A stretch of 64,000 nt of DNA from positions 36,672,440 through 36,736,439 of the forward strand of contig OX485807.1 of the NCBI GenBank assembly GCA_950295325.1, given 5' to 3'. The first letter of the stretch is position 1; every line of letters begins with the position of its first letter. A program made the position numbers and the translations under genes. Origin of the DNA: Polytrichum commune (lineage: Eukaryota > Streptophyta > Polytrichopsida > Polytrichales > Polytrichaceae). A model generated the notes under the pieces. It saw nothing but the letters and a program-made list of their open reading frames with translations, searched no databases and was not told the origin of the DNA. Shown in pieces: positions 13,575 to 25,239 of this stretch.

Positions 13575-13794
13575 TGCCCGGGAAGAACCGGCAGTTAGTT
13601 GCAGATCAACCGGTTGAGTTCAAGAAATAACCAGTTGAAGTTCAAGACTTCAGGAAATTTACCGATCATTTCAGAGGAATCTACAGAATATACCTCAAAC
13701 TGAATAAAGCAACACCGGAAGATGTCAACATGCAACTGGTTGGATTTAGCATCACTAGGATCTTGACCGACTATGCCCAAAAACTTCCCGGGCA
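13575..13794. mobile_element. MITE, family P copy 1 (CCGGTT-rich)
   Basis: Ends TGCCCGGGAAG and CTTCCCGGGCA are exact inverted repeats. The interior repeats AACCGGTTGAG-like motifs and ends with CTATGCCCAAAAACTTCCC. A CTCAGC-CCTA motif before and after suggests a 9-bp or longer target duplication. Confidence 0.72.
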
Positions 13795-13806
13795 CTGCTC
13801 AGCCTA

Positions 13807-14030
13807 TGATCGGGGATAACCGGTAGTTAGTTACAGATATACCGGTTGAGTTTGAGAAATAACCGGTTGAGGTTCAAGACTGCAGGAAAATTACTAGTCA
13901 TGTAAGAGGAATTTATAAAATATACCCCAATTTTATAAAGGAAAACCGGAGGATGTTATCATGTAACTGGTTGGACTTGCAAACACTAGGATCTCAACCA
14001 ACCGATTATGCCCAGAAATCTCCCTGATCA
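13807..14030. mobile_element. MITE, family P copy 2, tandem to copy 1
   Basis: Begins only 12 bases after copy 1 in the same orientation, with a GCTCAG block again at its far side. Its ends are worn (TGATCGGGGA... and ...TCTCCCTGATCA). The pair looks like duplication of element plus target. Confidence 0.68.
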
Positions 14031-14291
14031 CTGTGCTCAGTGCTCAACGAGAACTTTGCAATTGAGCTTTGCACAAGTGGGGTTAATTGGTTCAGTAATT
14101 AATTGCATCAGTTGAACTTGTGGTGACGACTTAGTAGTAATGTGGCCGGTGATCCATCTTGCATCAGTTGCGTACTTGAACGGGGATCAGAGGCCCGTGA
14201 TCTTCTCTATTTCTAAATAAATAAATAAATATATGCATATATAATCTCTCACTCCACTCTCCACTGCTAAGGCCGTACCACGGCGACGAAG

Positions 14292-14316
14292 AAGTAGTAG
14301 TAGTAGTAGTAGTACT
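14292..14316. repeat. (AGT)n microsatellite
   Basis: About eight AGT units just before the 226-bp array. Confidence 0.9.
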
Positions 14317-14428
14317 GAGGTTGGTCGAGGTGTGAAGCTAAATTGCTTGTCAAGTTCAAGTGAATCAGGCCAACTGCATGACCAGCGAAATGCAAAAGTA
14401 TACCTAAGGGAGGCTGGTCCTTCTGCTT

Positions 14429-15270
14429 GATCATGACTCCTCATAAACATTAAGTTATTACGAACTAGTGAAGATTTTTATGTTTTTGTGGGGTCAAGAA
14501 ATCACGTGGTTTCATTCTCGAACAATTAGCCTTGATTTTTTCGTAAATTCTTTGACCTTCGAAGTTCGATCTGAATATGAGTTAGTGGTCCGGACAATTT
14601 GTGCATTCCCAGTTCTTCTTCTTGATTATGAGTTGTCAAAACTAAGTTGTCTTGATCATGACTCCTCATTAACATTAAGTCATTAAGAACTAGTAAAGAT
14701 TTATTTTTATTTTTGTGGGGTCAAGAAGTCACGTGGTTTCATTCTCGAACAAATAGCCTTGATTTTTTCTTAAATTCTTTGACCTTCAAAGTTCGATCTG
14801 AATATAAGTTGGTGTTCCGGACAATTTGGGCATTCCCAGTTCTTCTTCTTGATTATGAGTTGATAAAACTAAGTTGTCTTGACCATGACTCCTCATAAAC
14901 ATTAAGTCATTAAGAACTAGTAAAGATTTTTTTATTTTTGTGGGGTCAAGAAGTCACGTGGTTTCATTCTCGAACAAATAGCCTTGATTTTTTCTTAAAT
15001 TCTTTGACCTTCAAAGTTCAATATGAATACGAATTGGTGTTCTGAACAATTTGGGCATTCCCAGTTCTTCTTCTTGATTATGAGTTGTTAAAACTAAGTT
15101 GTCTTGATCATGACTCCTCACAAACATTAAGTAATTAAGAACTAGTAAAGATTTTTTTTTTGGTGGGGTCAAGAAATCACATGGTTTCATTCTCGAACAA
15201 ATTCTTTGACCTTTGAAGTTCAATTAGAATATGAGTTAGTGTTCTAGACAATTTGGGCATTCCCAATTAA
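14429..15270. repeat. ~226-bp tandem array (four units)
   Basis: AACATTAAGT-ATTA-GAACTAG recurs at 14446, 14671, 14898 and 15123. Each unit holds GTGGGGTCAAGAA, CACGTGGTTTCATTCTCGAAC, TTTGACCTTC and CATTCCCAGTTCTTCTTCTT. The last unit has an internal deletion of the GCCTTGATTTTTTC segment. A CACGTG G-box sits in each of the first three units. Confidence 0.88.
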
Positions 15271-15639
15271 TAGTATCACTACCCATCAGAGAGATGGAAT
15301 TGTCATATACGAGCTTATCTCTCGTTCATCAAACTTTAAAAAAAATAAAAAATTGCCGCCCTCCCAACATAGGTTTGTGGCATTGTTGTTCCATTGTTGT
15401 TTGTGGTTCCATTGCTGTTTTTTTGACCATCATGCTCTGTAGTTGCTCAACCATTGCAGATTGTTTTTTGGATTTTACCAACTGAAATTTTGGAATTTGA
15501 GGGTTTGTAATATAACATTGGAAAGATGTTGAAAATACCTTTCCAACAGTATATTACATACCCCAAAAAAATTAAAATTGTAGACGCAAACAAAAAAAGA
15601 AAAATCTGTAGTTGTTTTGGCATAGTCTTCTACCAGTGA

Positions 15640-15700
15640 TGTCAGGAGGGGCTGGGGCCCCCCTACCCCCCCCCCCCCTTGGCTCCGCCCTTGATTATTC
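15640..15700. repeat. G/C-tract repeat end
   Basis: CAGGAGGGGCTGGGGCCCC followed by a run of about 14 C residues and TTGGCTCCGCCC. GAGGGGCTGGGGC recurs at 23777. Such GGAGCC/GGGGC termini are common at ends of plant DNA transposons, but no partner end was found. Confidence 0.4.
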
Positions 15701-16025
15701 GATGGCACTTTCAACTGCACATACAATCTTGACCCTTGAATTGGGGTCAGGGTTGCCTCGTTTGGTTAGCCTTTGTAAAGTTTGAAGATTCTCATTTGAA
15801 GTTTCAGAATCAGGCTTGAAATATAAAAGCCATAACATGCCAAAACAAAGAGTGTCTTTCTCTTTAAGTGAACACATACGCCATGGTCCCATTTGTGTTA
15901 ACTATTAAAACTAGAATGGTGTCTATGCCTTGAGTAGTCCAATCTCATCGTACACATGTGTCAGTTTGGTGTATGTTCGTTGTAAGGTAAGTGGACCCCA
16001 TTGGATGACTTTTTTAAAATGGACA

Positions 16026-16425
16026 TGTATACATGAGTGGTGTGTGGTTTAGATTTGGATCAAAAAATGGATACCAAAAATAAGAAATTCCATTACGTGC
16101 CCAAACTTTTGTTAACGTAACCATTCTAGACAACCCAATCATCAAAATAATAGAAATATGTCATAAGAAAGAGGCTCTTGACTTTGATAATGTTTGAAGA
16201 AGAATTAGAGCAAATCCAATGAGAAGTACTCGTGGTTGCAAAGTTGCAAAGTTGTATACATGAGTGGTGTGTGTTTAGGTGTGGATCTAAAAGTGGACAC
16301 CAAAAATAAGAAATATGATTACGTACTCAAAATTTTGTCAACGTAACCATTCTAGACAGCCCAGTCGTCAACATGATAGGAACATGTCATAAGAAAGAGG
16401 CTCTTGACTTTGATAATGGATGAGA
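16026..16425. repeat. Tandem duplication, ~225-bp period
   Basis: GTATACATGAGTGGTGTGT occurs at about 16028 and 16253; both copies continue through ACCAAAAATAAGAAAT, AACGTAACCATTCTAGACA and AAGAAAGAGGCTCTTGACTT. It abuts the family H MITE at 16463. Confidence 0.8.
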
Positions 16426-16462
16426 TGTGTATGCATATGTCAATGTTTGAAGATGAATATGA

Positions 16463-16960
16463 AGGCTGCTCCACACACGAGCCAAGAGCTGTGACCGTGA
16501 AATTTTGAGAGCTCAAAAGAAAGTGTCCAAAGGTTGTCCCAAGACACCTCCAAAATCTTTTAGTGTGTTCATAGATCCTCAAATGTAGTGTGAAGTCATA
16601 TGTGACTGGGCCCTCAACCAAGTGCTATTTCCATGAATTTCTATTCATGCGGGTCCTCGCGCATGATAAAATAGAATAAATCAACAGTTGAGAGCATTCG
16701 GAGTGCCGGGGTCTCCCGGTTTTGTGTTAGGCCTACCTCCAAGAGGTGGTGTTTGAAAATAATCCAAACGACCATGAAACATGATCCATTTGATGCCATG
16801 TAGGAATCCATGTAGACTTTACATCCATCTTGCATTCACATTCTCCATTGGCCCCTCAAGCGTAGTGTGAAGCGAACTTGGACCAGCTCCGCCCTTTCCA
16901 CGAATGAGAGTGCTTAAGTGTAATGGTCACGGGCTCTCAGTCTCCTGTGCGAAGTGGCCC
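16463..16960. mobile_element. Harbinger-type MITE, family H copy
   Basis: Right end GAAGTGGCCC is followed by TTA (16961-16963). The left end is worn (GGCTGCTCCACACACGAG). The interior matches the 29.6-kb copy over nearly its whole length. Confidence 0.78.
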
Positions 16961-17344
16961 TTAGACCTGCACCTCAACTTATCATAGTCATCCAGGTGAA
17001 CTACATAGTAACAAGTTAGACTCCCCATTGTCAGTTATAAGTAATAAGAGATACATGTACACAGCACTTGCTTTGAAGATGACTGTGTGCAAATCCAACG
17101 AGAAGTGCCGGTGGTTGCAAAAGTTGAAAGCTTCCGTTGAGGCCCGCCCGCTTGCTGGCTTGCTGGCTTGTTTGCCTTATTCCGCTCAGATATTATAGGC
17201 ACGTCGCATTAAGAAGAGTAACTACAGAGAGCGGCCCACACACATTGATTGTTGCGAATGTTTCGAATGGGGCCAAGTGCATGCCAGCAGATGTGTTAAC
17301 TTAAGGCAGGACAATACCCAAGGGAGGCGTCTTCTCATCAGTGA

Positions 17345-17580
17345 CCCAAGGGAGAAGCGGCCGCTAGTCACCGAGGAACTGGTCGAGTGCGAGGAGAAAG
17401 AACCGGTTGAAGTCCAAGACTTCGGGAGATTTTTACCCCACCGCTCTACTAGAGGAATCTATGGAATATAGGCTTCAAATTTATGAAAGAAAAAAAACAA
17501 CCAAAGAGCACAGCATGTAACCAGTTGGACTTGGAAACACATGAGCATCTTGACTGATTATGCCCAAATACCTCCTCGGA
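17345..17580. mobile_element. MITE, family P, degenerate copy
   Basis: Recognisable by GAACCGGTTGAAGTCCAAGA, AGAGGAATCTATGGAATATA and GATTATGCCCAAATACCTCC. The terminal repeats are mutated, so borders are approximate. Confidence 0.6.
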
Positions 17581-18022
17581 CGTTAGAGTTATCTGGAAAG
17601 TAAAGGCCACGGATGACACCATGGGTTTAAGTCTCACAGTCATGTGTTTGTGAGAATCAACAGAAAGTCACCCACGTTTTTTTAATGCTTAGATTATCAT
17701 CCAGAAGGAGTGGTGTCGTCGATCTATTGAAAACCAGCTTTTTGGGTTGTTCTACTAGGATGGGTGGGTCAGGCTAGCTTTGCGTAGGCCACTTCGGGAT
17801 TATGGACAATAGGTTTTCGTGGGCATCATACTTTTTTTGAGGTCCTAATATTCACTCAAAGTTTGAGAGGTGGAATGAGGAGGTCCCAAGATTTGCACCC
17901 AACTTTCAAAATAGGGCTCCAAAACATGATGTGAGCTAACGAGCTCTTGATAGAAAATCTTCTCAAAGAAGGATCAAACCCACGATTTTATCCCTGATTT
18001 TGAGGGACTTTACAGATGAACC

Positions 18023-18734
18023 CTGGGGGCGAGTCTTCATTGGAAACCTACATGACGTGCGTGGGCCACTTTGAAATCAAGCCCCATATATTCAAGAACT
18101 TTATAAAGAGAAACAAGTGTGTATACACTAATGGCATGTTAGAAATGGATTCATGTATTTATACTACGCTTTTTAGTTTGATGTTATGAATGCCTCTACT
18201 ATATATATAGATATATATATATATCATGAATTAAATAGGCCTTTATTACACATAAAATCCACTTTCACTTTCCCATGAAAAAGTCAATTTCATCCATAGC
18301 AGATAACTCAACAGTTCTATTAAACAAACAAAGACAAAAGCATAATAACTTAGCCAACAACTGGAGAGCATAACTCAAGGAAGCCCATGAGTGCTCCAAG
18401 AGCCTCTAGTTTGTAAAACCTAGAACCCAACTCCAAACCCTAGCAAGAACAAACATGATAGTCATTGAGGACTTTGACCATATGACAACAATGGTTGAAA
18501 ACGCAAATTAGATGAACTAACGCATCCATTGTCAAACGGAATTCTTAAAAATCTTAGGGCCCCCTTTTGTACCTCTAACTTCAAAAAAGTTAATAGCCTT
18601 TTTAGATGTACACACTAGAGACAAAATAATACCCCTTCCTTATGTGTACTATGTGTGCTAATGCCTCAAATAATAACCCTTCTCACACGCACGCTAATTC
18701 GCACGTGTTGTGAAGACCCCCCCTCCCCCGGGTG
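18023..18734. mobile_element. MULE-type MITE, family G copy 2 (reverse orientation)
   Basis: Reverse-complement relative of the elements at 8.9 and 55.8 kb. The left end reads CTGGGGGCGAGTCTTCATTGG; the right end is a C-rich tract near 18717-18732. It shares the central ~230 bp of the 55.8-kb copy (CCCATGAGTGCTCCAAGAG), which the 8.9-kb copy lacks. It also holds an AT microsatellite (18199-18222). No clear target duplication. Confidence 0.7.
18199..18222. repeat. (TA)n microsatellite
   Basis: Imperfect TA run inside family G copy 2. Confidence 0.85.
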
Positions 18735-19213
18735 GATAATTCTATTGCTTCTTCTCCTCCTCTTATGATTACGATTATTATTATTCTACCAAGTTGTTAA
18801 AACTTGGCTTCACTTACCGTGTGTGTTTCTCTGACATGGCTATGGGCATGCAGAATTTGGGGAATAGTTCATGGGATCCTCGTGGGACTAATCGTCTTGA
18901 ATAAGTGTGTGGGAATCACAAGGACACCGGCACGACGGGCCCGGAGCATTATGACCAGTTCTTCGAAGGATCTGAGTGCGTGCGTTCCCTAGTTGTGGAT
19001 GGGCACTTTTCAGATATCAAAAATTTAATATACATTGAAAGGATCATGCTTCATTTTTCACTTTGAAAATTTTGAAGGTTTACATTTGACTCCAAACACC
19101 ATCACAAGGATCAACTTTCTATGTTCTTTGTTTGGAGTTACTAACATGTTCATGTCACAAGGGGAGTGCACCTAGTTTTGGATATTATTTGGATATCGAC
19201 TTGTATGCAGAGA

Positions 19214-19750
19214 TATTATGAAAGAAAACTGCATGAGCACATTACCATAAAGAACCCAAACCAAGAACATGAGAGTCGATCTTGCTATGATGTTTGGAGT
19301 TGAGAGGTGAACCTCTTGTGAATTATAAGAAAACCGCATGAATACAGTACCATGAAGAACCCAAACAAGAAACACGAGAGTCGATCTTGTTATGATGTTT
19401 GGAGTTGGGAGGTGAATCTCTTGTGAATTATAAGAAAACCATATGAGCACAGTACCATAAAGAACCCAAGCAAGAAACATGAGAGTCGATCTTGTTATGA
19501 TGTTTGGAGTTGAGAGGTGAACCTCTTGTGAATTATAAGAAAACCACATGAACACAGTACCATGAAGAACCCAAGCAAGAAACATAAGAGTCGATCTTGT
19601 TATGATGTTTGGAGTTGAGAGGTGAACCTCTTGTGAATTATAAGAGAACCATATGAGCACAGTACCATAAAGAACCCAAGCAAGAAACATGAGAGTCGAT
19701 CTTGTTATGATGTTTGGAGTCGAGGTGTGAGCCTCTTGTGCATTATTTGA
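19214..19750. repeat. 105-bp tandem array (five units)
   Basis: Units carrying ACCATAAAGAACCC/ACCATGAAGAACCC start at about 19243, 19349, 19454, 19559 and 19664. Alternate units share variants (GCATGAATACAGTACCATGA versus ATATGAGCACAGTACCATAA), so the array grew by duplicating a two-unit block. The period is divisible by three, which explains the 196-codon open frame of 35-residue repeats on the minus strand (19172-19762). No sign that it is a gene. Confidence 0.88.
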
Positions 19751-20389
19751 AGTGAGAGTCACAAGTTACCTTTAAATGATGTTTCTTTCATGGAGATATA
19801 TATATCCACACCATTTCAAGACTTGGGCATGTACCCATATGGTTAGAATATATTAGATTAGGTCACGGTTGATGATATGTGTACTCGCCTTAAAGTTGTT
19901 GACCGGATGACATCAGAGTGAGCCCGACACAAAACCTTTTTCACCTCGTTAGTGATGGTGTGTTTGAATGTGCCCACAAAATAATAACATCTGAACAGTG
20001 GCGTTTTTGGTGGAGTCGTTGGAGTGAACTCTGTCGTGTGGGAACTAAAATTCGCCAGCTTTTAAATCAGCTCAGGCCCGTGAGCCTTTTATGCGCAAAG
20101 TAGGTAGCTGGGTACTACTAACTCTTTCAGCCATGTCCTTTCACACTTTAGAGCGAGCAGCATTAATACTGCAGTCGTACCTCTTCAATATAATATGACA
20201 TGTTTGGGAAACAAGGAAACTGTGTCGTATTGTCGAGGTGCCACACATTCAATACTATGATAAAACAGGACCTCTTTGTCATGACAACGAGGTACTTTGT
20301 GAAAACACCACATTAGATACTCACTCTGTCATGTATATACAGTAAATATTCCTTTTTGTCAAACGCCCTCCCAAATGTGCAGATTTCTG

Positions 20390-20755
20390 TCATGAAATCC
20401 ATGTGGACTTGAAGACGGAAGCAATAGTCCAGTGATGTTGCCACTTCAAAAAAACAAGCAGCATATGTGTATATATCCTACTACGCTTCTCCAATATGGC
20501 CTGCAGTTTCGTTACGTTTGCAAGAGTGAACTCTAATGGGTTGTCCGTTAAAGATGTAGCTAATGATCGAGCACGAGGTTGAGCATATGTCAGTTTCACA
20601 ATAGGTGGAAGTCTCTCATCAACGTCTAAAGAGTCCAAGGGCTCTGCATTAAGGTCAACACTGTTACGAAAGAGACAGAAATTGATGAGTCTCTTGATTA
20701 GGTTTTGAGACAGAGAACCTAGTTCCCTTGGGTCCCATATATTAACATCATTTTA
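20390..20755 (-). other. Unidentified protein-like open frame (~120 codons)
   Basis: On the minus strand a frame opens after a stop near 20755 and runs to 20390. The translation has balanced composition and no repeats: it includes NIWDPRELGSLSQNLIKRL, then LDVDERLPPIVKLTYAQPRA, then FTLANVTKLQAILEKRS. I do not recognise the family. The first ATG is only at 20638, so if coding it is an exon or a transposon remnant. An acceptor-like CAG lies just before VDLNAEP. Confidence 0.35.
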
Positions 20756-20867
20756 AAATAAACCACATTTCATATGTGATAGTTACATGGATTTAATACC
20801 AACTATGTAATTATACATGTGTGGGACCTGTTGTACAAACATTTATCACCTCTATAATACGATTTTT

Positions 20868-20902
20868 TTGGGGGGGCAGGGGGGGGGGGGCAGGGGGGGG
20901 GT
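20868..20902. repeat. Interrupted poly-G tract
   Basis: Three G runs separated by CA. Exact lengths are unreliable in any assembly; G-quadruplex formation is possible. Confidence 0.85.
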
Positions 20903-22673
20903 CCATGAATGTTGTACTACCTAACGATGGCATTGTCATATTATAGACGTAGATTTGAACTAGAAGATTCGTTTTACAAAATTTACATTACATCGAGGTT
21001 GTTGTACTATCAAGTGGTGTATTAAAGAGGTAGGATTATATAGGTACCTTAATTGTATATATGTGGCCCTATTGTGGGCAACTTGGCTTCCAACTCCACG
21101 AAGCAATTTGTGTCGTTTGCAATTACGAATCACGCATATTGTTGAAAATGGGGTTGCAAAAGTTATCATAACATTCTTGAGCTCATGCAAATAGTTCCCC
21201 TTATTATCTAGGTGCCGAGGTTGTGGTTATAGTCCCCCCGTGTCAATGCGGGTTGAAGCACACGTGTCCTAGCCTGGTTGAAGCTCCAAGGAGGTCGCAT
21301 ATCCAACCAAAGAACCGGGGACCCGAAGCAAATCTCCTTGGAGATCCGGAACCAAACCACCAAGATTTTAGGGCCCACAAAGATGTCAGTCCGGAAGGGC
21401 TTAGTAATGTTATGTTGAGACGTCAAATTGAAGTAGAAAAAAAATCTTTCATCTTTTGATAGGTCAAACACTAGGCTCTCCCAATTGTGGTAAGTATGAA
21501 ATTTAACCCTAGAATGGCGTTGTATATTCAACACATCATCCAATCTCATGGTTATGCCATGTGTCTTTTTCGGTGTCCATTCTTTAAGTACAAGCTGTAC
21601 CATATATCACTGAACTACAGGTGTCTGACTAACAAGAAGGACCACACAAGGCCCACATACCTTAATTCATACAAGATTTCCATCACGTGGCCATCTTACG
21701 ACCCATTCTCAGGGGGGTGACCGGCCGAAAAGTAGAAACCACGTGAGAACAATTGTAGGGTGTTTTTTATTCATTGGCAAGAAAATTTATGGAAATTTTA
21801 GATCTACCATAGCCTAATTAAATTGCGAAACATGTGATTATATATAATTTAGCATAAGGGGAAACCCCCACTTTAGGTTTAAGGTAGAAAGAAATTAGTG
21901 TGACAAAAATAATAGAGAGATTTTTTATAAAATAAATAAAATGAGTATATTTACATATAATACATGCAAAATGGATGAAAATTGAACGATTGGATAATGA
22001 TGTGTACACTCTTCTTTCACCAATATATAGCAACATGGATATACGCCATGCCATATTGGAAACTAAATTTTGCCTTCGTAGGGAACGAGTAAATCAAAAT
22101 TTTATACGTAATTTAGCATCATTTGAAACAGTCTAGGATTTCTTTTATAATTACCTATATGGTGCTGAAGGTTTCGTGAAATTATTTTTTTCTACATAAA
22201 GTGTTCCCTCAAATCCAAATGAGGAGGTAAATAGCCCCCATAACAATACCCTTTGTATGCACGTGATTACATAACACACGAGGGAGTGACCCCCCCCCCC
22301 CCCCCCCCCCCGGAGGAACCATTCAAGAGATGCATGTTCACAACACTTGTGGAGGGAGAAGGCAAAACGGGGGAGGAAGACGGTGAAAATGACAATTACT
22401 ACTATATATCCACGTGATTGTTATTTAAAGCTAAAATAAATTCCAACATTGAGATCGAAGCCCATAATTAGTCTAGTGTAGTTAGTCAGGGAGGAACCAA
22501 CAACCAACCTATAGGAGACAAGTTCTACTATTCACCTCGGGCTCGGTACACGTTAGGAAACCATTCAAGGAGAATGGTTTTTAGTGTGCAAATTAAAATA
22601 GCAACCGGGTTTGTGATCAAATGTTTTGGTGACCAAGCATCTACGATATATCATTTTGTGGAGTTATGAGCAC
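20903..22673. other. Intergenic, mostly featureless
   Basis: Overlapping frames at 21208-21603 and 21223-21459 have no recognisable product. The poly-C element at 22223 is the only defined feature. Confidence 0.45.
22223..22311. repeat. Dispersed element ending in a poly-C tract
   Basis: AGGTAAATAGCCCCCATAA ... GAGGGAGTGAC, then about 22 C residues (22290-22311). The same frame of words occurs at 60350-60425 without the long C run. Probably the end of one repeat family. The homopolymer length should be treated as uncertain. Confidence 0.5.
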
Positions 22674-23556
22674 TGCATGGGGAGAACCGGTGGTCAGTTA
22701 CAAATGAACCAGTCGAGTTTGATAAACAACCAGTTGAAGCCCGAGACTTCAGGAGAATTACCGATCATTTTAGAGGAATCTATAGAAGAATATACCTCAC
22801 ATGAATGAAAGCAAAACCCAGAAGATGTCAACATGTGATGGGTTGGAGAATTACCGATCATTTTAGAGGAATCTATAGAAGAATATATACCACATGAATG
22901 AAAGCAGAACCCGGAAGATGTCAACATGTGACCGGTTGGAGAATTACTGATCATTTTAGAGGAATCTATAGAAGAATATACCCCACATGAATGAAAGCAA
23001 AACCCGGAAGATGTCAACATGTGACCGGTTGGAGAATTACCGATCATTTTAGAGGAATCTACAGAAGAATATACCCCACATGAATGAAAGCAAAACCCGG
23101 AAGATGTCAACATGTGACCGGTTGGAGAATTACCGATCATTTTAGATGAATCTATAGAAGAATATACCCCACATGAATGAAAGCAAAACCCGGAAGATGT
23201 CAACATGTGACCGGTTGGAGAATTACCGATCATTTTAGAGGAATCTACAGAAGAATATACCCCACATGAATGAAAGCAAAACCCGGAAGATGTCAACATG
23301 TGACCGGTTGGAGAATTACCGATCATTTTAGATGAATCTATAGAAGAATATACCCCACATGAATGAAAGCAAAACCTGGAAGATGTCAACATGTGATGGG
23401 TTGGAGAATTACCGATCATTTAAGAGGAATCTATAGAAGAATATACCCCACATGAATGAAAGCAAAACCCGGAAGATGTCAGCATGTAAACCGGTTGGAT
23501 TTAGGATCACTAGGATCTTGACCGAAAACTACATATGCCCAAAAACTTCCCAGGCA
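22674..23556. mobile_element. MITE, family P, expanded by an internal 93-bp tandem array
   Basis: Ends TGCATGGGGAGAACC and CTTCCCAGGCA correspond to the family termini. The segment present once in the 13.6-kb copy is here repeated eight times, taking the element from about 220 to about 880 bp. Confidence 0.75.
22752..23490. repeat. 93-bp tandem array (eight units) inside a MITE
   Basis: Units start GGAGAATTACCGATCAT at 22752, 22844, 22938, 23031, 23124, 23217, 23310 and 23403: period 92-94. Units are nearly identical in the middle. Two alternating variants (CTATAG/CTACAG, AGAGG/AGATG) suggest the last duplications copied pairs of units. Because 93 is divisible by three, the minus strand shows an open frame of 31-residue repeats (22694-23419). 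I regard this as a by-product of the array, not a gene. Confidence 0.9.
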
Positions 23557-25239
23557 TAGTCAGCGTGAACGTGAACTTGTTAATCTCAGCACCAGTTATC
23601 TTGAAAATGGTTTGATTACGAATGCTGAATCTGCTTAGCAACCATCACACGAGGATTATATTCAATCATATTTACACGAATTTTGGCCTTATCTAGAGCG
23701 CATGCGATGCGTAGGCGTAACGCACGAGACAATATTCTTGCAACCAAAATACGTTTGCAAATCAACGGGCCACTAGGAGGGGCTGGGGCTTCTTGCTCTT
23801 TGAGCTCGGGCGTCACCAACTCTTCTTTATAATCTTACCGGAAATCACATACGTATTCATTAACAACGGAGGGTTTCATTCTTTAGCTGATTCAACAACG
23901 GAATGAGAATCGGGGACCTCGATCGAGCACCAAGGGACCCAGTTGGAAAATGGATTAACCACAAACCTACGGGGAGCATGCATGCTACTGTCTACATGTC
24001 ACGATGAGTTTTGGTTTTGAAATTGTGTTCAAATAGTACATTCTAACACGAGATCCTATATTTTCAAATTGATTCGACACCGGGACTAGAATTGGAGAGC
24101 CATGAACGATCTCAGGTTCGTCTACATTGTTTGTGGTGCTAAGTGTCACTATTACCCATGTGACAGTTTGTACCTTGTTTTGAGGCATATGCTAGGTTAC
24201 ACTAATGATCGACGTTGATACTGTCACCGGCTCATGACACGTGGGATTCAAGTGTGCTTACTAATACTTTGGCATGTGTATGTTCAATAGTGTTACGAGG
24301 TGTATGTCTATGTTCGACTTTGGTCTACAACGTTGACAAAAAAGTGTACACAAATGACACTTGGCATCAGTGTGCTCAAAAATATCTCCCGCTTGCATGA
24401 TGAAGCGAAAACACAAAACAATTGCAATAATATCTTTCCCGTGCATACTAAGGCGTAAAACTATCAATTAAAGTATCCCAATGTGTTGTATTGGATGTCA
24501 TAATGCACTTTCATTTAAAAAGTTACTCATGTTGATGAATATTGTCATATCGGCAATTAACGAATGAGACGCTTTGAGACCTCTAGGCATGTAGTTTAGG
24601 CCAAATGGCAAATGACAGTAATGCCAACTAATGCCAAATGGCAGTAAAAATGCTAATCTAAGCTAGATTAGAATATAAACAAATTAAATAGCTAATAAGT
24701 AGTGGGAAAAGTTGGTGGGGTCAAGAAAATGTAGTTGTACCTCTTGGAAAGGTTTTCCAAAACCCGCGTTGGAAACATGCTTTTTGACACATTATGTAAG
24801 CTACTATATTTTATTGATTTCCCATTCTTTCACCCTTGCTTTGCTTTGCAAGCATTTTGTTTCTTGTTGAGGTATATTGCGGGTACTCAAAAGGCACCCC
24901 GCTAGCATTGCCACTTAAAGTTATGTCCAATCTTCATTTTAAGGGTCCATTTAATGTGAAGATTGTCAATTAAGTTTGAGAAGGATGACATCAACATGCG
25001 GCTAGCGTGATTGAGCGGAGTTTCAATTTTGACTAAGTTGTAAACCTATACGTAAACCCGGGGTGGGAGTACATACTAAGTAGCCGGTGTTTGAGGGCCA
25101 ATTACCGTGACGAGGCAAGAAATTGATCCCACATTAGAGTAGAACCACCTATTCCCAATCAGGTCCTCATCAAGAATCTATAAGGTGCCATAATTTCAAT
25201 AAGGTTGGGATTGATTTCGGTAATTCCTTTTCGTGGGTG
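23557..25239. other. Intergenic, mostly featureless
   Basis: No frame above 70 codons. A short AATGCCAA-type repetition sits at about 24600-24650. Nothing recognisable as a gene. Confidence 0.45.

Noticed and set aside
12979-13598. Plus-strand frames of 155 and 90 codons opposite a 204-codon minus-strand frame
   Set aside because: Mutually overlapping on opposite strands, no recognisable domain and no splice context; composition effect more likely than coding.
16352-16835. Minus-strand frames of 64-89 codons
   Set aside because: They fall in a family H MITE; similar frames recur in the other copies of the same element (29.4-30.1 kb, 48.2-48.6 kb).
19172-19762. 196-codon repeat protein frame
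   Set aside because: Wholly explained by a 105-bp tandem array whose period is a multiple of three.
22752-23490. CRISPR-like regular repetition
   Set aside because: Units are contiguous 93-bp tandem copies without unique spacers, in a eukaryotic genome.
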